From Clostridiales bacterium (GTDB taxonomy: Bacteria > Bacillota > Clostridia > Oscillospirales > UBA644): DNA of 46,334 nt. Positions 34,974-44,040 of this stretch are shown here, one piece after another; the first letter of the stretch is position 1; each line of letters opens with the position of its first letter. The notes under the pieces are model-generated. The model worked only from the letters and a program-made list of their open reading frames with translations. It searched no databases and had not been told where the DNA came from. The stretch spans positions 1-46,334 of the forward strand of contig JAEEJO010000076.1 of assembly GCA_016281915.1 (NCBI GenBank), given 5' to 3'. The position numbers were made by a program, and so were the translations under genes.

Positions 34974-36554
34974 TTATTGACTGATATATCTATGAAGAGT
35001 TTTGCGTACAGCGCCCGGTGCCGCGAATAATTCGGCTGCCATTTTCTCTATACGATCGCCTATCCCCTGCTCGTATAAATCAACGGCAAATATATCTTTT
35101 CTGGAGAAAAGCTTTTTAAGACATGACATATCCTGATTTGCGCAAAGAGACAAAGGTTCAACTGTTTGTTGAAGTTCGGCAAGAAGCGGATCAGGAGACG
35201 GAGTGAATGCATGTCCGCTGTCGTCAATTCCTTTAAGATATCTTGCATATCCGGCAAGAGCAAGAGGAATCATAACAAGAGCATTGGTGTCAAGACCGCG
35301 TGAAAGATATTCTTTTAATGTCTCGCCGAATCGAATCGATATTTTTTGTGACGTATCTGTTGCGATACGCTGCGGAGTATCGGGGATAAACGGATTCGGC
35401 AGTCGCTTTGTGAGAACGGCATTTATAAAATCCGCCGGGCGAAGTATTCCGGGATCGGTAACAACGGGCATAGCCTCTTCATATCCAATTTTCGTAATAA
35501 ACGTCCGTATGTCATCGTCGCGCATCTCATCCGATATTCTTGTAAAGCCGAGAAGACAGCCGTATATAGACATTGCGGTATGAAGCGGATTAAGGCAGGT
35601 GCAGACCTTCATTCGTTCTACTTTTTCAACAGTTTCGCGATCCGTATAAAGGACTCCGCCTGATTCGAGCGGTGGTCTTCCGTTGGAATATCTGTCTTCT
35701 ATAACTAGATATTCGGTCTCTTCGGCATTGACAAAAGCAGACGTATACGTATTTTTTGACGTAACTATAATCTCTCCGTCTTCAAAGCCCGAATCCAGAA
35801 GCATCTGACGCACTTTGTCATCCGGCCTCGGGGTGATCTTATCTATCATTGAAAGCGGGAAAGAAACCTGCGAACCGTCACTAAGCCAATCGGTAAAACC
35901 TTTTGGCGCGATACCTGCTTTTACCCAGTTATCCGCGTAGGTCAGAATTCCGTTTTTAAGTTTATCACCGTTATGAGAGCAGTTATCCATGCTTTGAAGA
36001 GTGATCGGATATCCGCCTGCATAATAACGTTCAAGAAGAAGGAGCGCTGTTTTTCCCATCATCAGTTTTGCGGAAAATCCGTGTTCAATATCCTCGGGAG
36101 AAACGCCATATCCTTTTTCGGTTATGGTATAGCTGACCATCTGCAAAGAAGGATTTCTGAAAATCTCCTTAAGACGACTCCAATCATCCGTAAATTGCGA
36201 ATCAGCTTTCAGGCTCTCAGTTACTGAGGCTATCACTTTTTTATCGACTGTGCCGTCTGCCTTGAGAACGGCAAGAAGGCTCAGATTATCAAAGGGACGG
36301 TATGCGCGATCGATTATCTCATAGTCAAAACCTTCGGCAACTATGACTCCCCTGTCGAACTCGCCACTGTCAAGGAGCGTTTGCAAAACAGCCGCCGGAA
36401 AAGCGCGGAAAATATTGCCTGCGCCAAAGTGAATCCAAACGGGCAAACTGTGAGTTTTTTCACGAACAGCCTCGACATCAAAATCAGGTATCTCTATGCC
36501 TGCATTTTTCCATTCAGTGCGGTTTTTAAGCGCGGAAAGATTGAGCCTCATCAT
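34974..36554 (-). CDS. uxuB: Fructuronate reductase / mannitol dehydrogenase family
   Basis: 526 aa. The N-terminal Rossmann domain shows HFGAGNIFRAFPA, and the polyol dehydrogenase C-terminal domain has the catalytic Lys region CLNPLHTAMSIYG. With UxuA it converts D-fructuronate to D-mannonate and on to 2-keto-3-deoxygluconate, in glucuronate catabolism. The start overlaps the uxuA stop (ATGA). The pairing with uxuA makes D-mannonate oxidoreductase the best call. Confidence 0.9.
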   Translation of the reverse strand: MMRLNLSALKNRTEWKNAGIEIPDFDVEAVREKTHSLPVWIHFGAGNIFRAFPAAVLQTLLDSGEFDRGVIVAEGFDYEIIDRAYRPFDNLSLLAVLKADGTVDKKVIASVTESLKADSQFTDDWSRLKEIFRNPSLQMVSYTITEKGYGVSPEDIEHGFSAKLMMGKTALLLLERYYAGGYPITLQSMDNCSHNGDKLKNGILTYADNWVKAGIAPKGFTDWLSDGSQVSFPLSMIDKITPRPDDKVRQMLLDSGFEDGEIIVTSKNTYTSAFVNAEETEYLVIEDRYSNGRPPLESGGVLYTDRETVEKVERMKVCTCLNPLHTAMSIYGCLLGFTRISDEMRDDDIRTFITKIGYEEAMPVVTDPGILRPADFINAVLTKRLPNPFIPDTPQRIATDTSQKISIRFGETLKEYLSRGLDTNALVMIPLALAGYARYLKGIDDSGHAFTPSPDPLLAELQQTVEPLSLCANQDMSCLKKLFSRKDIFAVDLYEQGIGDRIEKMAAELFAAPGAVRKTLHRYISQ

Positions 36555-37654
36555 TGTCTCTCCTTACAAATTGATTCCCAAAGTCCGCAAAGATATGCGG
36601 CGCCGAGGGCTCTGTCATAAAGTCCGTAGCCCGGCATAGCCTTCTCGCCCCATATCATACGTCCGTGATCGGGACGGATCGGTCCGTCAAAGCCTATATC
36701 GTAGAGCGCGCCCATAAGAGCGTGCATATCGAACGTGCCGTCGTCTGAAAGATGAGCGCTTTCCTCAAAATCACGCATTCCGTTATTGAAACGAAGATTG
36801 CGGATATGTGCAAAATGGATTCTTCCCTTAAGCATATGAATAGTCTCTACAAGATCATTGTCAAGGTTCGTTCCGTAAGAACCGGTGCAGAAAGTTACTC
36901 CGTTATGCGGATTGGGAACCATATCCATCATTCGCCTGAGTTTTGCCTGCGTTGAAATGATACGCGGAAGCCCGAAAACACTCCAGCCCGGATCGTCAGG
37001 ATGGATTGCCATTCGGATATCGTATTTATCGCAAACAGGCATAATGGCCTCAAGGAAATATTTCAGATTGTTGAAAAGCTTTTCCTCATCGATATCCTTA
37101 TACATGCTGAAAAGTTCTTTTACGCGAGCCATGCGCTCGGGCTCCCAACCGGGAAGGACGGAATTATTAGTGTCTCCCTGGATTGACTGGAACATTTTTT
37201 CGGGATCCATTGCGTCTATGGCATCCTGATTATATGCAAGAACCGTAGATCCGTCTGCTCTGAGTCTTGCAAGCTCTGTTCGTGTCCAGTCAAAAACCGG
37301 CATAAAGTTATAGCATACCATGTGTATATCTGCTTTGCCGAGGTTTCCAAGTGTTTTGATATACGCATCGATATCTTTATCTCTGTCGGCAGATCCAACT
37401 TTAATGGCGTCGCTGACGTTTACGCTTTCGATTCCGGCAAAAGAGAGTCCGGCATCTTCGACATGCTTTTTTAAAGAAAGTATTTCCTCCATCGGCCAGA
37501 TCTGGCCGGGAAGCTTATCCATCAGCGTGGTTATTATTCCGGTGACATACCTTGTCTGTCTGATCTGTTCAAGGGTAACGGTGTCATAGCCCGGACCGTA
37601 CCAGCGCATAGTCATCTGCATTTTTCTGTTTTGACAGTTGTTGTGTTCTGACAT
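36551..37654 (-). CDS. uxuA: Mannonate dehydratase
   Basis: 367 aa, TIM-barrel enzyme. Begins with TMRWYGPGYDTVTLEQIRQT, the family opening, and has metal-binding strands MAIHPDDPGWSVFGLPRI, TFCTGSYGT and IHFAHIRNLR, plus RPDHGRMIWGE near the C-terminus. It dehydrates D-mannonate to 2-keto-3-deoxy-D-gluconate. GGAGG lies 8 nt before ATG 37654. A small hairpin TCCGATG/CATCGGA (37681-37700) lies between the GH127 stop and this start. Confidence 0.95.
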   Translation of the reverse strand: MSEHNNCQNRKMQMTMRWYGPGYDTVTLEQIRQTRYVTGIITTLMDKLPGQIWPMEEILSLKKHVEDAGLSFAGIESVNVSDAIKVGSADRDKDIDAYIKTLGNLGKADIHMVCYNFMPVFDWTRTELARLRADGSTVLAYNQDAIDAMDPEKMFQSIQGDTNNSVLPGWEPERMARVKELFSMYKDIDEEKLFNNLKYFLEAIMPVCDKYDIRMAIHPDDPGWSVFGLPRIISTQAKLRRMMDMVPNPHNGVTFCTGSYGTNLDNDLVETIHMLKGRIHFAHIRNLRFNNGMRDFEESAHLSDDGTFDMHALMGALYDIGFDGPIRPDHGRMIWGEKAMPGYGLYDRALGAAYLCGLWESICKERQ

Positions 37655-37734
37655 AGTCAGTTCCTCCGTTCAACAGTCAGTCCGATGCACTTTCATCGGA
37701 GAGATCTATAATTAAAAACCGTTATCTTAATTCG

Positions 37735-39552
37735 TTATTTTACAGGCAGCCATACGATCATATCTGTTTCTCCGCGGTTTTCCATACCGTAATAAGGAAT
37801 AAAGCGAAGTTTTCTTTCGGTAAACGTGCGTCTGTTTGCCGGATAGTAAAGCTCTTTATCGTTATTCAATTCATATCCACCGCAAGTGATAATGGGAAGT
37901 GAGAAATAACTGCTGTTTTCCACTTCAAATTCCGTATCGAGGTCTGCAAAAAACGAAAAGATATCGCCTTCGTTGTCGGTTCCTTCAAGACAGTAAACAA
38001 TCGGTCCGTATTGAAGGGCAACTTTGCCTGTGTTTTCATGAATACAGGAAGAAGAAATAAACTGCGGTCTTATATGAAAGTCAATTTCTATGACGGAATC
38101 ATTTGCAAAGTAAGCATAACCGTCTTTCATCGTATATTGGGCGGATGCGGTGAAATCATCGCACCATGACGGAACTCGAACGGCAACGACATCGTAACCT
38201 TCAGTCTCGATTCTTACCTTACCGTCTGACGGATAATTTGTTTTCTGAACGATTCTCTTCCCTTCAAAAGCAGTTTCGGAATTCATATACTGGTTGACGT
38301 ATAGCATTTTGCCGTCGTCAGTATAAAGGAAATCTGCGATTGAATTAACAAAACGGAGTATATTCGGAGGGCAGCACGAGCAACCGAACATTTTCACTCT
38401 TTGCGTGATAGGGTAACGTTCTTTTTCCTTTGTTGCGGGGTTTTTATCATGGTTTCTAAGGTCGATGGTCAAAGGATTCTCGTAAAAGAAAGTATCTCCG
38501 TCTATTGAAACGCCAGAAATGCTGCCGTTATACATTGCTTTTTCGGCAATGTCGGCAAAAGCTCCGTCAGGTTTAAGCTCGGAAAGTCTGCGGCAGAAGA
38601 GTGCAAGACCGATAGAAGCGCACGTTTCGGTGTATGCGGTTTCATTCGGCATATCGTAATCAACGGTAAACGCTTCGCCAATTCTTGACGAGCCTACTCC
38701 GCCGGTGATATACATACGTTTTTCGGAGATATTTTCAAACAGTCTTTCGCACGCGCGTTGAAGCTCGGTATCGTTATATTCTTTTGCAATATCAGCCATT
38801 GCGGAATAAAGATACATTGCCCTAACGGAATGGCCTTCCGCAGTGGTCTGCTCACGGACGGGCAGCTGATCCTGGAAATAATACGCAGTGCACCAGTTGG
38901 AATAATGGTCTTTATCTTTTTCGTTGCATCCTTTTTTGTCAATGAAGAATTTGGACAGTTCAAGATACTTTTTGTCGCCGGTGGCATGATAAAGCTTTAC
39001 AAGAGCAAGTTCAATTTCTTCATGTCCCGGAGTTACAAACTGAGCGGAATCCTCTTTTACAAAAACCCTGATTACGAGATCTAAATACCTCTCTACGAGC
39101 CCGAGAAGCTTATCTTTACCCGTAGCATGGTGATATGCAACTGCAGCCTCGATCAGATGTCCGAGGCAGTAAAGCTCGTGATTCATTCTGTATGCAAACT
39201 TTTTATCCGAATTGTAAATATTGTAATAGCAGTTGTAATAGCCGTTTTCGAGCTGACTTGCGCACATATCGTCAATAAGGTCGTCAATCCTTTTTTCAAG
39301 ACTTTCGTCGCGCTTTTCTTCAAGAGCATATGCAACGCCCTCTATCCATTTTGCAACGTCTGAATCCCAGAAAATATGAGAGCTCCAGCCCTCTTTTTCC
39401 TGCTGCTCCTTGTTGCATTTAAGCGCTTCAAATCTCTTTGTTTCTTTGAAACGGTCATAAACGGCATCGATAGTTACATTTTTTGAGACGTCTTGTCTTT
39501 CGCCCCAAAAAGAACCTTTGATCTTCGTATTGAAAAACGGAATGTGTTTCAT
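37735..39552 (-). CDS. GH127 beta-L-arabinofuranosidase
   Basis: 605 aa. The alpha/alpha barrel has the zinc-thiolate centre of family GH127: Glu309-x-Cys311 (NETAYTETCAS) and Cys393-Cys394 (MFGCSCCPPN), the same pairwise spacing as the well-studied bifidobacterial HypBA1, where the first Cys of the CC pair is the nucleophile. No signal peptide, so it acts on imported arabinosides. ATG 39552 (MKHIPFF) follows GAGGAG; the frame extends to 39600 over the promoter. It heads a likely operon with uxuA-uxuB, which fits use of glucuronoarabinoxylan or pectin fragments. Confidence 0.93.
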   Translation of the reverse strand: MKHIPFFNTKIKGSFWGERQDVSKNVTIDAVYDRFKETKRFEALKCNKEQQEKEGWSSHIFWDSDVAKWIEGVAYALEEKRDESLEKRIDDLIDDMCASQLENGYYNCYYNIYNSDKKFAYRMNHELYCLGHLIEAAVAYHHATGKDKLLGLVERYLDLVIRVFVKEDSAQFVTPGHEEIELALVKLYHATGDKKYLELSKFFIDKKGCNEKDKDHYSNWCTAYYFQDQLPVREQTTAEGHSVRAMYLYSAMADIAKEYNDTELQRACERLFENISEKRMYITGGVGSSRIGEAFTVDYDMPNETAYTETCASIGLALFCRRLSELKPDGAFADIAEKAMYNGSISGVSIDGDTFFYENPLTIDLRNHDKNPATKEKERYPITQRVKMFGCSCCPPNILRFVNSIADFLYTDDGKMLYVNQYMNSETAFEGKRIVQKTNYPSDGKVRIETEGYDVVAVRVPSWCDDFTASAQYTMKDGYAYFANDSVIEIDFHIRPQFISSSCIHENTGKVALQYGPIVYCLEGTDNEGDIFSFFADLDTEFEVENSSYFSLPIITCGGYELNNDKELYYPANRRTFTERKLRFIPYYGMENRGETDMIVWLPVK

Positions 39553-39588
39553 AGCAATACTCCTCATTTCTTTTGATCTCACATAAAC

Positions 39589-39617
39589 AGTATACAACAA
39601 GTTTGAAACGATGTCAA
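39589..39617 (-). promoter_or_regulatory. Promoter of the GH127-uxuA-uxuB operon
   Basis: Minus strand: TTGACA (39612-39617), 17 bp, TATACT (39589-39594). No clear operator palindrome is visible next to it. Confidence 0.82.
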
Positions 39618-39660
39618 TAATAATTTTGCGATTATGATAATAAAAATATTATTCTCTTTA

Positions 39661-39689
39661 TTGACATTCTGCGCAGTATGCTTTATAAT
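39661..39689 (+). promoter_or_regulatory. Promoter of the DUF4037 gene
   Basis: TTGACA (39661-39666), 17 bp, TATAAT (39684-39689). It diverges from the GH127 promoter, with 43 bp between the -35 boxes. Confidence 0.87.
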
Positions 39690-39734
39690 TGACTAAACGA
39701 GATACGAGAACCTATTTTTAAGGACTATGATACG

Positions 39735-40691
39735 ATGACGAACGTTACGGATAAAAACAGATATTTTTACGACGCTTTCGTTTCTCGCCTGATCCATGAA
39801 AAATTCGGTGAATACGAAAACAGGATCGCGGTGGGGATAGCCGGAGAAGGCTCAGACTGTTTCGGATATGACGACGAAATATCAAGAGATCATGATTTTG
39901 GCACAGGAGTATGTCTGTGGATAACAGATAAAGACATGAACATTTTCGGACACAGGCTTTCAATTGCGTATAATGAGCTTGTTGACAGCGCAGAGCGATC
40001 ATTTTTCACGGAACGTCTTCGAGAAAGAAGAGGCGTGATGACTATACGCGAATTTTACTCTAAAATTCTTCAAATCGACTGTGATACGGAAAAATGTGAG
40101 ATCAGCGATGAAAACTGGCTGAGACTGGATCATTCATGTCTGAAAACAGCAACAAACGGTGTGATTTTCAGGGATGATATGGGTATTTTTACAGCATTTC
40201 GTGATTATTTGCTTAATTATTATCCTGACAGTATATGGAAAATAAGGATTGCGGAAAAGCTTCATGAATACTCGTCAGCTCTTCAGGTTAATTACGCACG
40301 CTGTATGACGCGGAATGACACGGTTGCCGCAGAACTATGCAGATCGAAGGGATTATCTGCAGCAATGGAACTCTTTTTTCTGATTATTAGAGAATACCCG
40401 CCCTATTACAAATGGACGTACCGTGCGCTGACGGAGAAGGATTCAGACGGAGAGTTTTCGGCAAAGATAAAAAAGCTTGCTGAGGCAACAGTCAGTGCGG
40501 ATGCGTGGGAAGGGACGCGTTATCATCCAAACAGATTGAATTATAAAGACAGGATCGTCTCACTTTCCGAGGAAATCGCTTCTGAAATAGAACAGATAAT
40601 GATAAATGCAGGATTACTGAATTCGAGAGGGAGATATCTTGAAACACACGTAAACGAGATTCTTGCAGGCATCGAACATCCAGTGAATTAA
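39735..40691 (+). CDS. DUF4037 nucleotidyltransferase-like protein
   Basis: 318 aa. GIAGEGSDCFGYDDEISRDH is the DUF4037 signature, a variant of the GS-x-DxD nucleotidyltransferase motif, followed by a helical C-terminal half. Biochemical role is not established in the family; nucleotide transfer to a small molecule or protein is the usual guess. RBS AAGGAC is modest. Single-gene transcript by its promoter. Confidence 0.85.
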   Translation: MTNVTDKNRYFYDAFVSRLIHEKFGEYENRIAVGIAGEGSDCFGYDDEISRDHDFGTGVCLWITDKDMNIFGHRLSIAYNELVDSAERSFFTERLRERRGVMTIREFYSKILQIDCDTEKCEISDENWLRLDHSCLKTATNGVIFRDDMGIFTAFRDYLLNYYPDSIWKIRIAEKLHEYSSALQVNYARCMTRNDTVAAELCRSKGLSAAMELFFLIIREYPPYYKWTYRALTEKDSDGEFSAKIKKLAEATVSADAWEGTRYHPNRLNYKDRIVSLSEEIASEIEQIMINAGLLNSRGRYLETHVNEILAGIEHPVN

Positions 40692-40772
40692 TGTTACGTG
40701 TGTGATAAAACGTATTTGAGACCCGGGGAAATGCAACTTGCGCACCTCAAAACGCAACTCAGGCAAAAAGTG

Positions 40773-40801
40773 TTGACTTTGGAAGAGTTTTGTTCTATAA
40801 T
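40773..40801 (+). promoter_or_regulatory. Promoter of the candidate small RNA
   Basis: TTGACT (40773-40778), 17 bp, TATAAT (40796-40801). Transcription would start near 40808. The stretch 40692-40772 shows nothing else recognisable. Confidence 0.8.
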
Positions 40802-40807
40802 ATACTC

Positions 40808-40900
40808 GTAATAAGGATCAGGAATCAACCGATCGATTTTTCATATATTTTCCTCCTTTTTAATGTAAGAGAAAAGCTCCGGACTGCCCGGAGCTTTTTT
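40808..40900 (+). ncRNA. Candidate ~90-nt small RNA with CCTCC motif
   Basis: Strong promoter just upstream and an intrinsic terminator at 40872-40900 (AAAAGCTCCGG / CCGGAGCTTTT, 5-nt loop), with no open reading frame or RBS between. The middle is unstructured and contains UUUUCCUCCUUUUU (CCTCC at 40852-40856), complementary to the AGGAGG sites used in this genome. The alternative is an attenuated leader for the DUF3737 gene 140 nt downstream. Confidence 0.5.
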
Positions 40901-41041
40901 ATGTTGCGGTTTATGATCTGCTATTATCAGAACACGATTGTACAAAAAAATTCAAACAAAAGTAACGCAAATACGCAGAAAATAGTGTATAATGGAAAAG
41001 TTGTAAAAAACGATAACAATAATCACAGATTGGACTATATA

Positions 41042-41890
41042 ATGAAAGTATTCGAAAATATGAATTTCCCGTATGAGCGCGCCCTATACGGAGAAAACGG
41101 GCTTATCCTGAAAAACTGCACTTTCACAGGTGAGGAGGACGGAGAGTCCGCAATGAAGGAAGCAAGCGATATAACGCTTGAAAACTGCCTGATGAACCTG
41201 AGATATCCGCTGTGGCATGACAGGAACGTTACCGTTATTAACTGTGAAATGACCGATAAATGTCGCGCTGCACTCTGGTATACGGAAGGGATCACAATTA
41301 CCGACAGCAGACTTTTCGGAATAAAAGCCTTGCGGGAATGCTCTGATATAAGCATAAACAGCACCAAAATCGAATCGCCGGAATTCGGATGGAAAAGCAA
41401 AAGCATCCAAATGAACGATTGTGAGATAACAAGCGAATATCCGTTTTTTGAAGCAAGCGGGATAGAACTTAACAACGTTTCTCTTCACGGCAAGTATTCT
41501 TTTCAGTATACTCACGACCTGACCGTAAAAAACTCCGTATTCGATACAAAAGACTCTTTCTGGCATGCAAAGAACGTGACGGTTAAAGATACCGTAATAA
41601 AAGGAGAATATCTTGCATGGTATTCAGACGGTCTGACACTTGAAAGATGCAAAATAATCGGAACACAGCCTTTTTGCTACTGCACGAATCTCAGACTTAT
41701 AGACTGCGAGATGGAAGCCGCAGATCTTTCGTTTGAGTATTCCGATGTAATTGCAGATATAAAAGGAGATATTCTATCCGTAAAAAATCCGCGAAGCGGA
41801 AGCATCACGGCAGACAGTATCGGGGAGATAATCATTACAGACAACAGCAAGTATAAATTTGAATGCAAGATTTCGTTAAGAAACAATTAA
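41042..41890 (+). CDS. DUF3737 beta-helix protein
   Basis: 282 aa made of repeated short strands (LENCLMNLRYPLWH, INCEMTDKCRAALWYTEG, SVKNPRSG), typical of DUF3737, a right-handed parallel beta-helix of unknown function. ATG 41042 gives the normal family length (FPYERALYGENG near the N-terminus). The longer frame from 40790 would run through the small RNA and its terminator and is rejected. The RBS is weak (TTGGA). A TATAAT at about 40988 could be a local promoter. Confidence 0.85.
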   Translation: MKVFENMNFPYERALYGENGLILKNCTFTGEEDGESAMKEASDITLENCLMNLRYPLWHDRNVTVINCEMTDKCRAALWYTEGITITDSRLFGIKALRECSDISINSTKIESPEFGWKSKSIQMNDCEITSEYPFFEASGIELNNVSLHGKYSFQYTHDLTVKNSVFDTKDSFWHAKNVTVKDTVIKGEYLAWYSDGLTLERCKIIGTQPFCYCTNLRLIDCEMEAADLSFEYSDVIADIKGDILSVKNPRSGSITADSIGEIIITDNSKYKFECKISLRNN

Positions 41891-41896
41891 AAAAGG

Positions 41897-41926
41897 AATC
41901 CGCACGGGAATTTTCCCATGCGGATT
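41897..41926. terminator. Convergent terminator after DUF3737 and the 87-aa gene
   Basis: AATCCGCA-c-GGGAA / TTCCC-a-TGCGGATT, followed by TGTTTATTTT on the plus strand. It lies between convergent genes. Confidence 0.82.
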
Positions 41927-41929
41927 TGT

Positions 41930-42193
41930 TTATTTTCCGATCTTTTTTATTGTCGAAGCTATAATCATTGACAAAATGAATATCAGCAGAGCAGAAATTA
42001 ACGCCAGTACGCCACGTTTGATATTTACGTCAAAACGTATTGGTATTTTTTCGGACAAGAAGTCCGAAAGAGGACTTTTTTGCTTAACGGCTCTTTCATC
42101 CGAAGAAATATCGTAGTATCCGCGCCGCTGAGATAAGATAGTTTTGAAAAAGCTTTTCGCGGTATCATATGCCGCACTAAAAAATCCGTTCAT
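41930..42193 (-). CDS. Small single-pass membrane protein
   Basis: 87 aa. A charged N-terminal half is followed by one C-terminal helix (VLALISALLIFILSMIIAS) and a basic end. GAGGT precedes ATG 42193, and it follows trmD by 7 nt, so it is probably the last gene of the translation operon. Function unknown. Confidence 0.7.
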   Translation of the reverse strand: MNGFFSAAYDTAKSFFKTILSQRRGYYDISSDERAVKQKSPLSDFLSEKIPIRFDVNIKRGVLALISALLIFILSMIIASTIKKIGK

Positions 42194-42200
42194 ATAAACC

Positions 42201-42899
42201 TCACTTTTTCTTTTTTTTCAAATATCTTCTGTAAAGATCCCCTCGCCTTTCGCGTGTTATTTCGAGTGATTTTTCAAGTTTCCATTTTGCTATCAGTGCA
42301 TGGTTGCCGTTTTGCAGGACAGAAGGAACTTCAATCCCCTCGTATACCGGCGGACGTGTATATTGAGGATGTTCGAGAAGCCCGGAATAAATGCTCTCAT
42401 CCTCATAACATGAACTGTCTGCAAGAACACCGGGAACCATTCTTGAAACAGCGTCCACAACAGCCATTGCAGGAAGCTCTCCTCCTGTAAGGACAAAATC
42501 CCCCAGAGATACTTCCTCATCAACGATCATGTCTATGGCTCGCTGATCGATCCCTTCATAATGACCGCAAAGGAGAGTTATATTCTTTTTTTTGAGAAAT
42601 GATTTTGCTTTTGATTGAGTAAATTTCTTTCCTTTAGGAGAAAGATAAACGCAGTATGTTTCGGGAACAATGGTTTTAATATAATTGAAGCAGTCGCAAA
42701 CTGGCTGCGGCTGCATGACCATACCCTTTCCTCCGCCGTAGACATAGTCATCGACGCGATTATGTCTGTCTTTTGTAAAATCGCGGATATTATGACAGAC
42801 CACTTCAATAAGTCCTGCCTTTCGTGCTCTTCCTATTATACTGGAAGAGAGAAAAGCGTCAACGTCTTCGGGGAAAAGAGTCATTATATCGAATCTCAT
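42201..42899 (-). CDS. trmD: tRNA (guanine37-N1)-methyltransferase
   Basis: 232 aa, SPOUT-class enzyme that makes m1G37. It has MRFDIMTLFPED, VYGGGKGMVMQP, the knot segment LLCGHYEGIDQRAID and SLGDFVLTGGELPA. ATG 42899 lies 1 nt after the rimM stop; a GTG-type start further up would overlap rimM. Confidence 0.96.
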   Translation of the reverse strand: MRFDIMTLFPEDVDAFLSSSIIGRARKAGLIEVVCHNIRDFTKDRHNRVDDYVYGGGKGMVMQPQPVCDCFNYIKTIVPETYCVYLSPKGKKFTQSKAKSFLKKKNITLLCGHYEGIDQRAIDMIVDEEVSLGDFVLTGGELPAMAVVDAVSRMVPGVLADSSCYEDESIYSGLLEHPQYTRPPVYEGIEVPSVLQNGNHALIAKWKLEKSLEITRERRGDLYRRYLKKKKK

Positions 42900-42900
42900 T

Positions 42901-43401
42901 TCAATCCTCGTCAAACAGTCCGTTCAAGGGTCGGATCTTCATGATTTTGTTTTCAATATCTGTTTCAATTATGACCTGTTTTATGGCAGGTATCATACGA
43001 ACTACGCCTTCCGAGTCGGTAAGCTCATAGACGTCATTCGCACCGGTTTTCAAAACATCCGTGATGTTGCCGTAGTTTTTGCCCGTATCAACATCAACTA
43101 CCGAAAGAGTCAAAAGATCTTTGATAAAATACTGACCTTCATCAAGATCAAAAAAGCTTCTGTCTACATAGATGATTTTGTTTCTGAGAAGCTCTGCCTT
43201 GTTGAGATTGTCGATTCCGTAAAACTTATAGAGAATATTGTTTTTGTGGATTCTTGCATATTCGATATCAAACCTGTGACCTTCAATCATCACATAGTCG
43301 AAATCGAGCATAATATCCGGACTGTCCGCCCAGGGCTGAACTTTAACCTCACCCGCTATTCCGTGTGTGCCTACTACTTTGCCGGTTTCAATGAGTTCCA
43401 T
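42901..43401 (-). CDS. rimM: 16S rRNA processing protein RimM
   Basis: 166 aa with the N-terminal beta-barrel (GKVVGTHGIAGEVKVQPW) and the C-terminal PRC barrel (YELTDSEGVVRMIPAI, and VIIETDIENKIMKI). It helps 30S head maturation together with S19. ATG 43401 is chosen; a GTG at 43416 overlapping the khpA stop is the alternative. Confidence 0.93.
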   Translation of the reverse strand: MELIETGKVVGTHGIAGEVKVQPWADSPDIMLDFDYVMIEGHRFDIEYARIHKNNILYKFYGIDNLNKAELLRNKIIYVDRSFFDLDEGQYFIKDLLTLSVVDVDTGKNYGNITDVLKTGANDVYELTDSEGVVRMIPAIKQVIIETDIENKIMKIRPLNGLFDED

Positions 43402-43412
43402 CTTACCCACAC

Positions 43413-43643
43413 TCACAGAATATCTATATTTATTTTTTCGCCGGTCTTGGCTGCGGCGGCTTTGACAACCTGACGGATCGCTTTTGCTACCCTGCCCTGC
43501 TTGCCGATAATAAAGCCCTTGTCTTCATCGGCGACGGTAAGATTGTATATAACTGCATCTTCTCGCATATCGCCCTTTTCGACCTTGACTGCGTCCGGAT
43601 TGTTGACCAGTCTTTTAACTATATATAGGATCAATTCTTCCAT
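43413..43643 (-). CDS. khpA: KH-domain RNA-binding protein
   Basis: 76 aa, single KH domain with GKQGR in the GxxG loop (FIIGKQGRVAKAIRQ). KhpA/YlqC pairs with KhpB/Jag in Firmicutes. AAAGGA precedes ATG 43643; frames to 43721 pass through an intergenic hairpin and are not coding. Confidence 0.92.
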   Translation of the reverse strand: MEELILYIVKRLVNNPDAVKVEKGDMREDAVIYNLTVADEDKGFIIGKQGRVAKAIRQVVKAAAAKTGEKINIDIL

Positions 43644-43671
43644 TTTATAATTCCTTTCTGAAAAACAGACA

Positions 43672-43730
43672 ACACAATGCACAATGCATACTTCCGTTGA
43701 TAAAACAGAATTACGCATCATGCATTGCGT
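43672..43730. repeat. Imperfect 23-bp hairpin between rpsP and khpA
   Basis: ACACAATGCACAATGCATACTTC can pair with the complementary run at 43708-43730, with 5 differences, mostly G-U in RNA. The loop is 13 nt. It could be a small MITE-like intergenic repeat or an mRNA stability or attenuation element between rpsP and khpA. Confidence 0.6.
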
Positions 43731-43746
43731 ATAACGGCATATTTCA

Positions 43747-43989
43747 TTACATAATGCCGTTCTTTTTGAATAAAGACTTAACAGTGTCTGTAGGCTGAGC
43801 GCCGTTCTTTATCCACTGATTTGCTTTTTCCGCATCAATCTTGATTTCGGAAGGTTCTGCGAGGGGATTATAAGTACCTATCTCCTCAATAAATCTGCCG
43901 TCTCTGGGAAAACGTGAGTCTGCGACAACTATGCGGTAGAAAGGAGTTTTTTTGGCGCCCATTCTGCGAAGTCTGATTTTTACAGCCAT
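43747..43989 (-). CDS. rpsP: 30S ribosomal protein S16
   Basis: 80 aa, [20 protein letters not shown] at the N-terminus. AGAGGTG lies 8 nt before ATG 43989. Part of the ylxM-ffh-rpsP-khpA-rimM-trmD operon. Confidence 0.97.
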   Translation of the reverse strand: MAVKIRLRRMGAKKTPFYRIVVADSRFPRDGRFIEEIGTYNPLAEPSEIKIDAEKANQWIKNGAQPTDTVKSLFKKNGIM

Positions 43990-44040
43990 TGAATTCACCT
44001 CTTTCGTGTTTGTTGTTATGTTTAAATTTGGAACGCTTGA

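Noticed and set aside
40790..41041. N-terminal extension of the DUF3737 frame
   Set aside because: Would translate through the small RNA and its terminator; the extension is Ile/Phe/Asn-rich and foreign to the family, while ATG 41042 gives the normal length.
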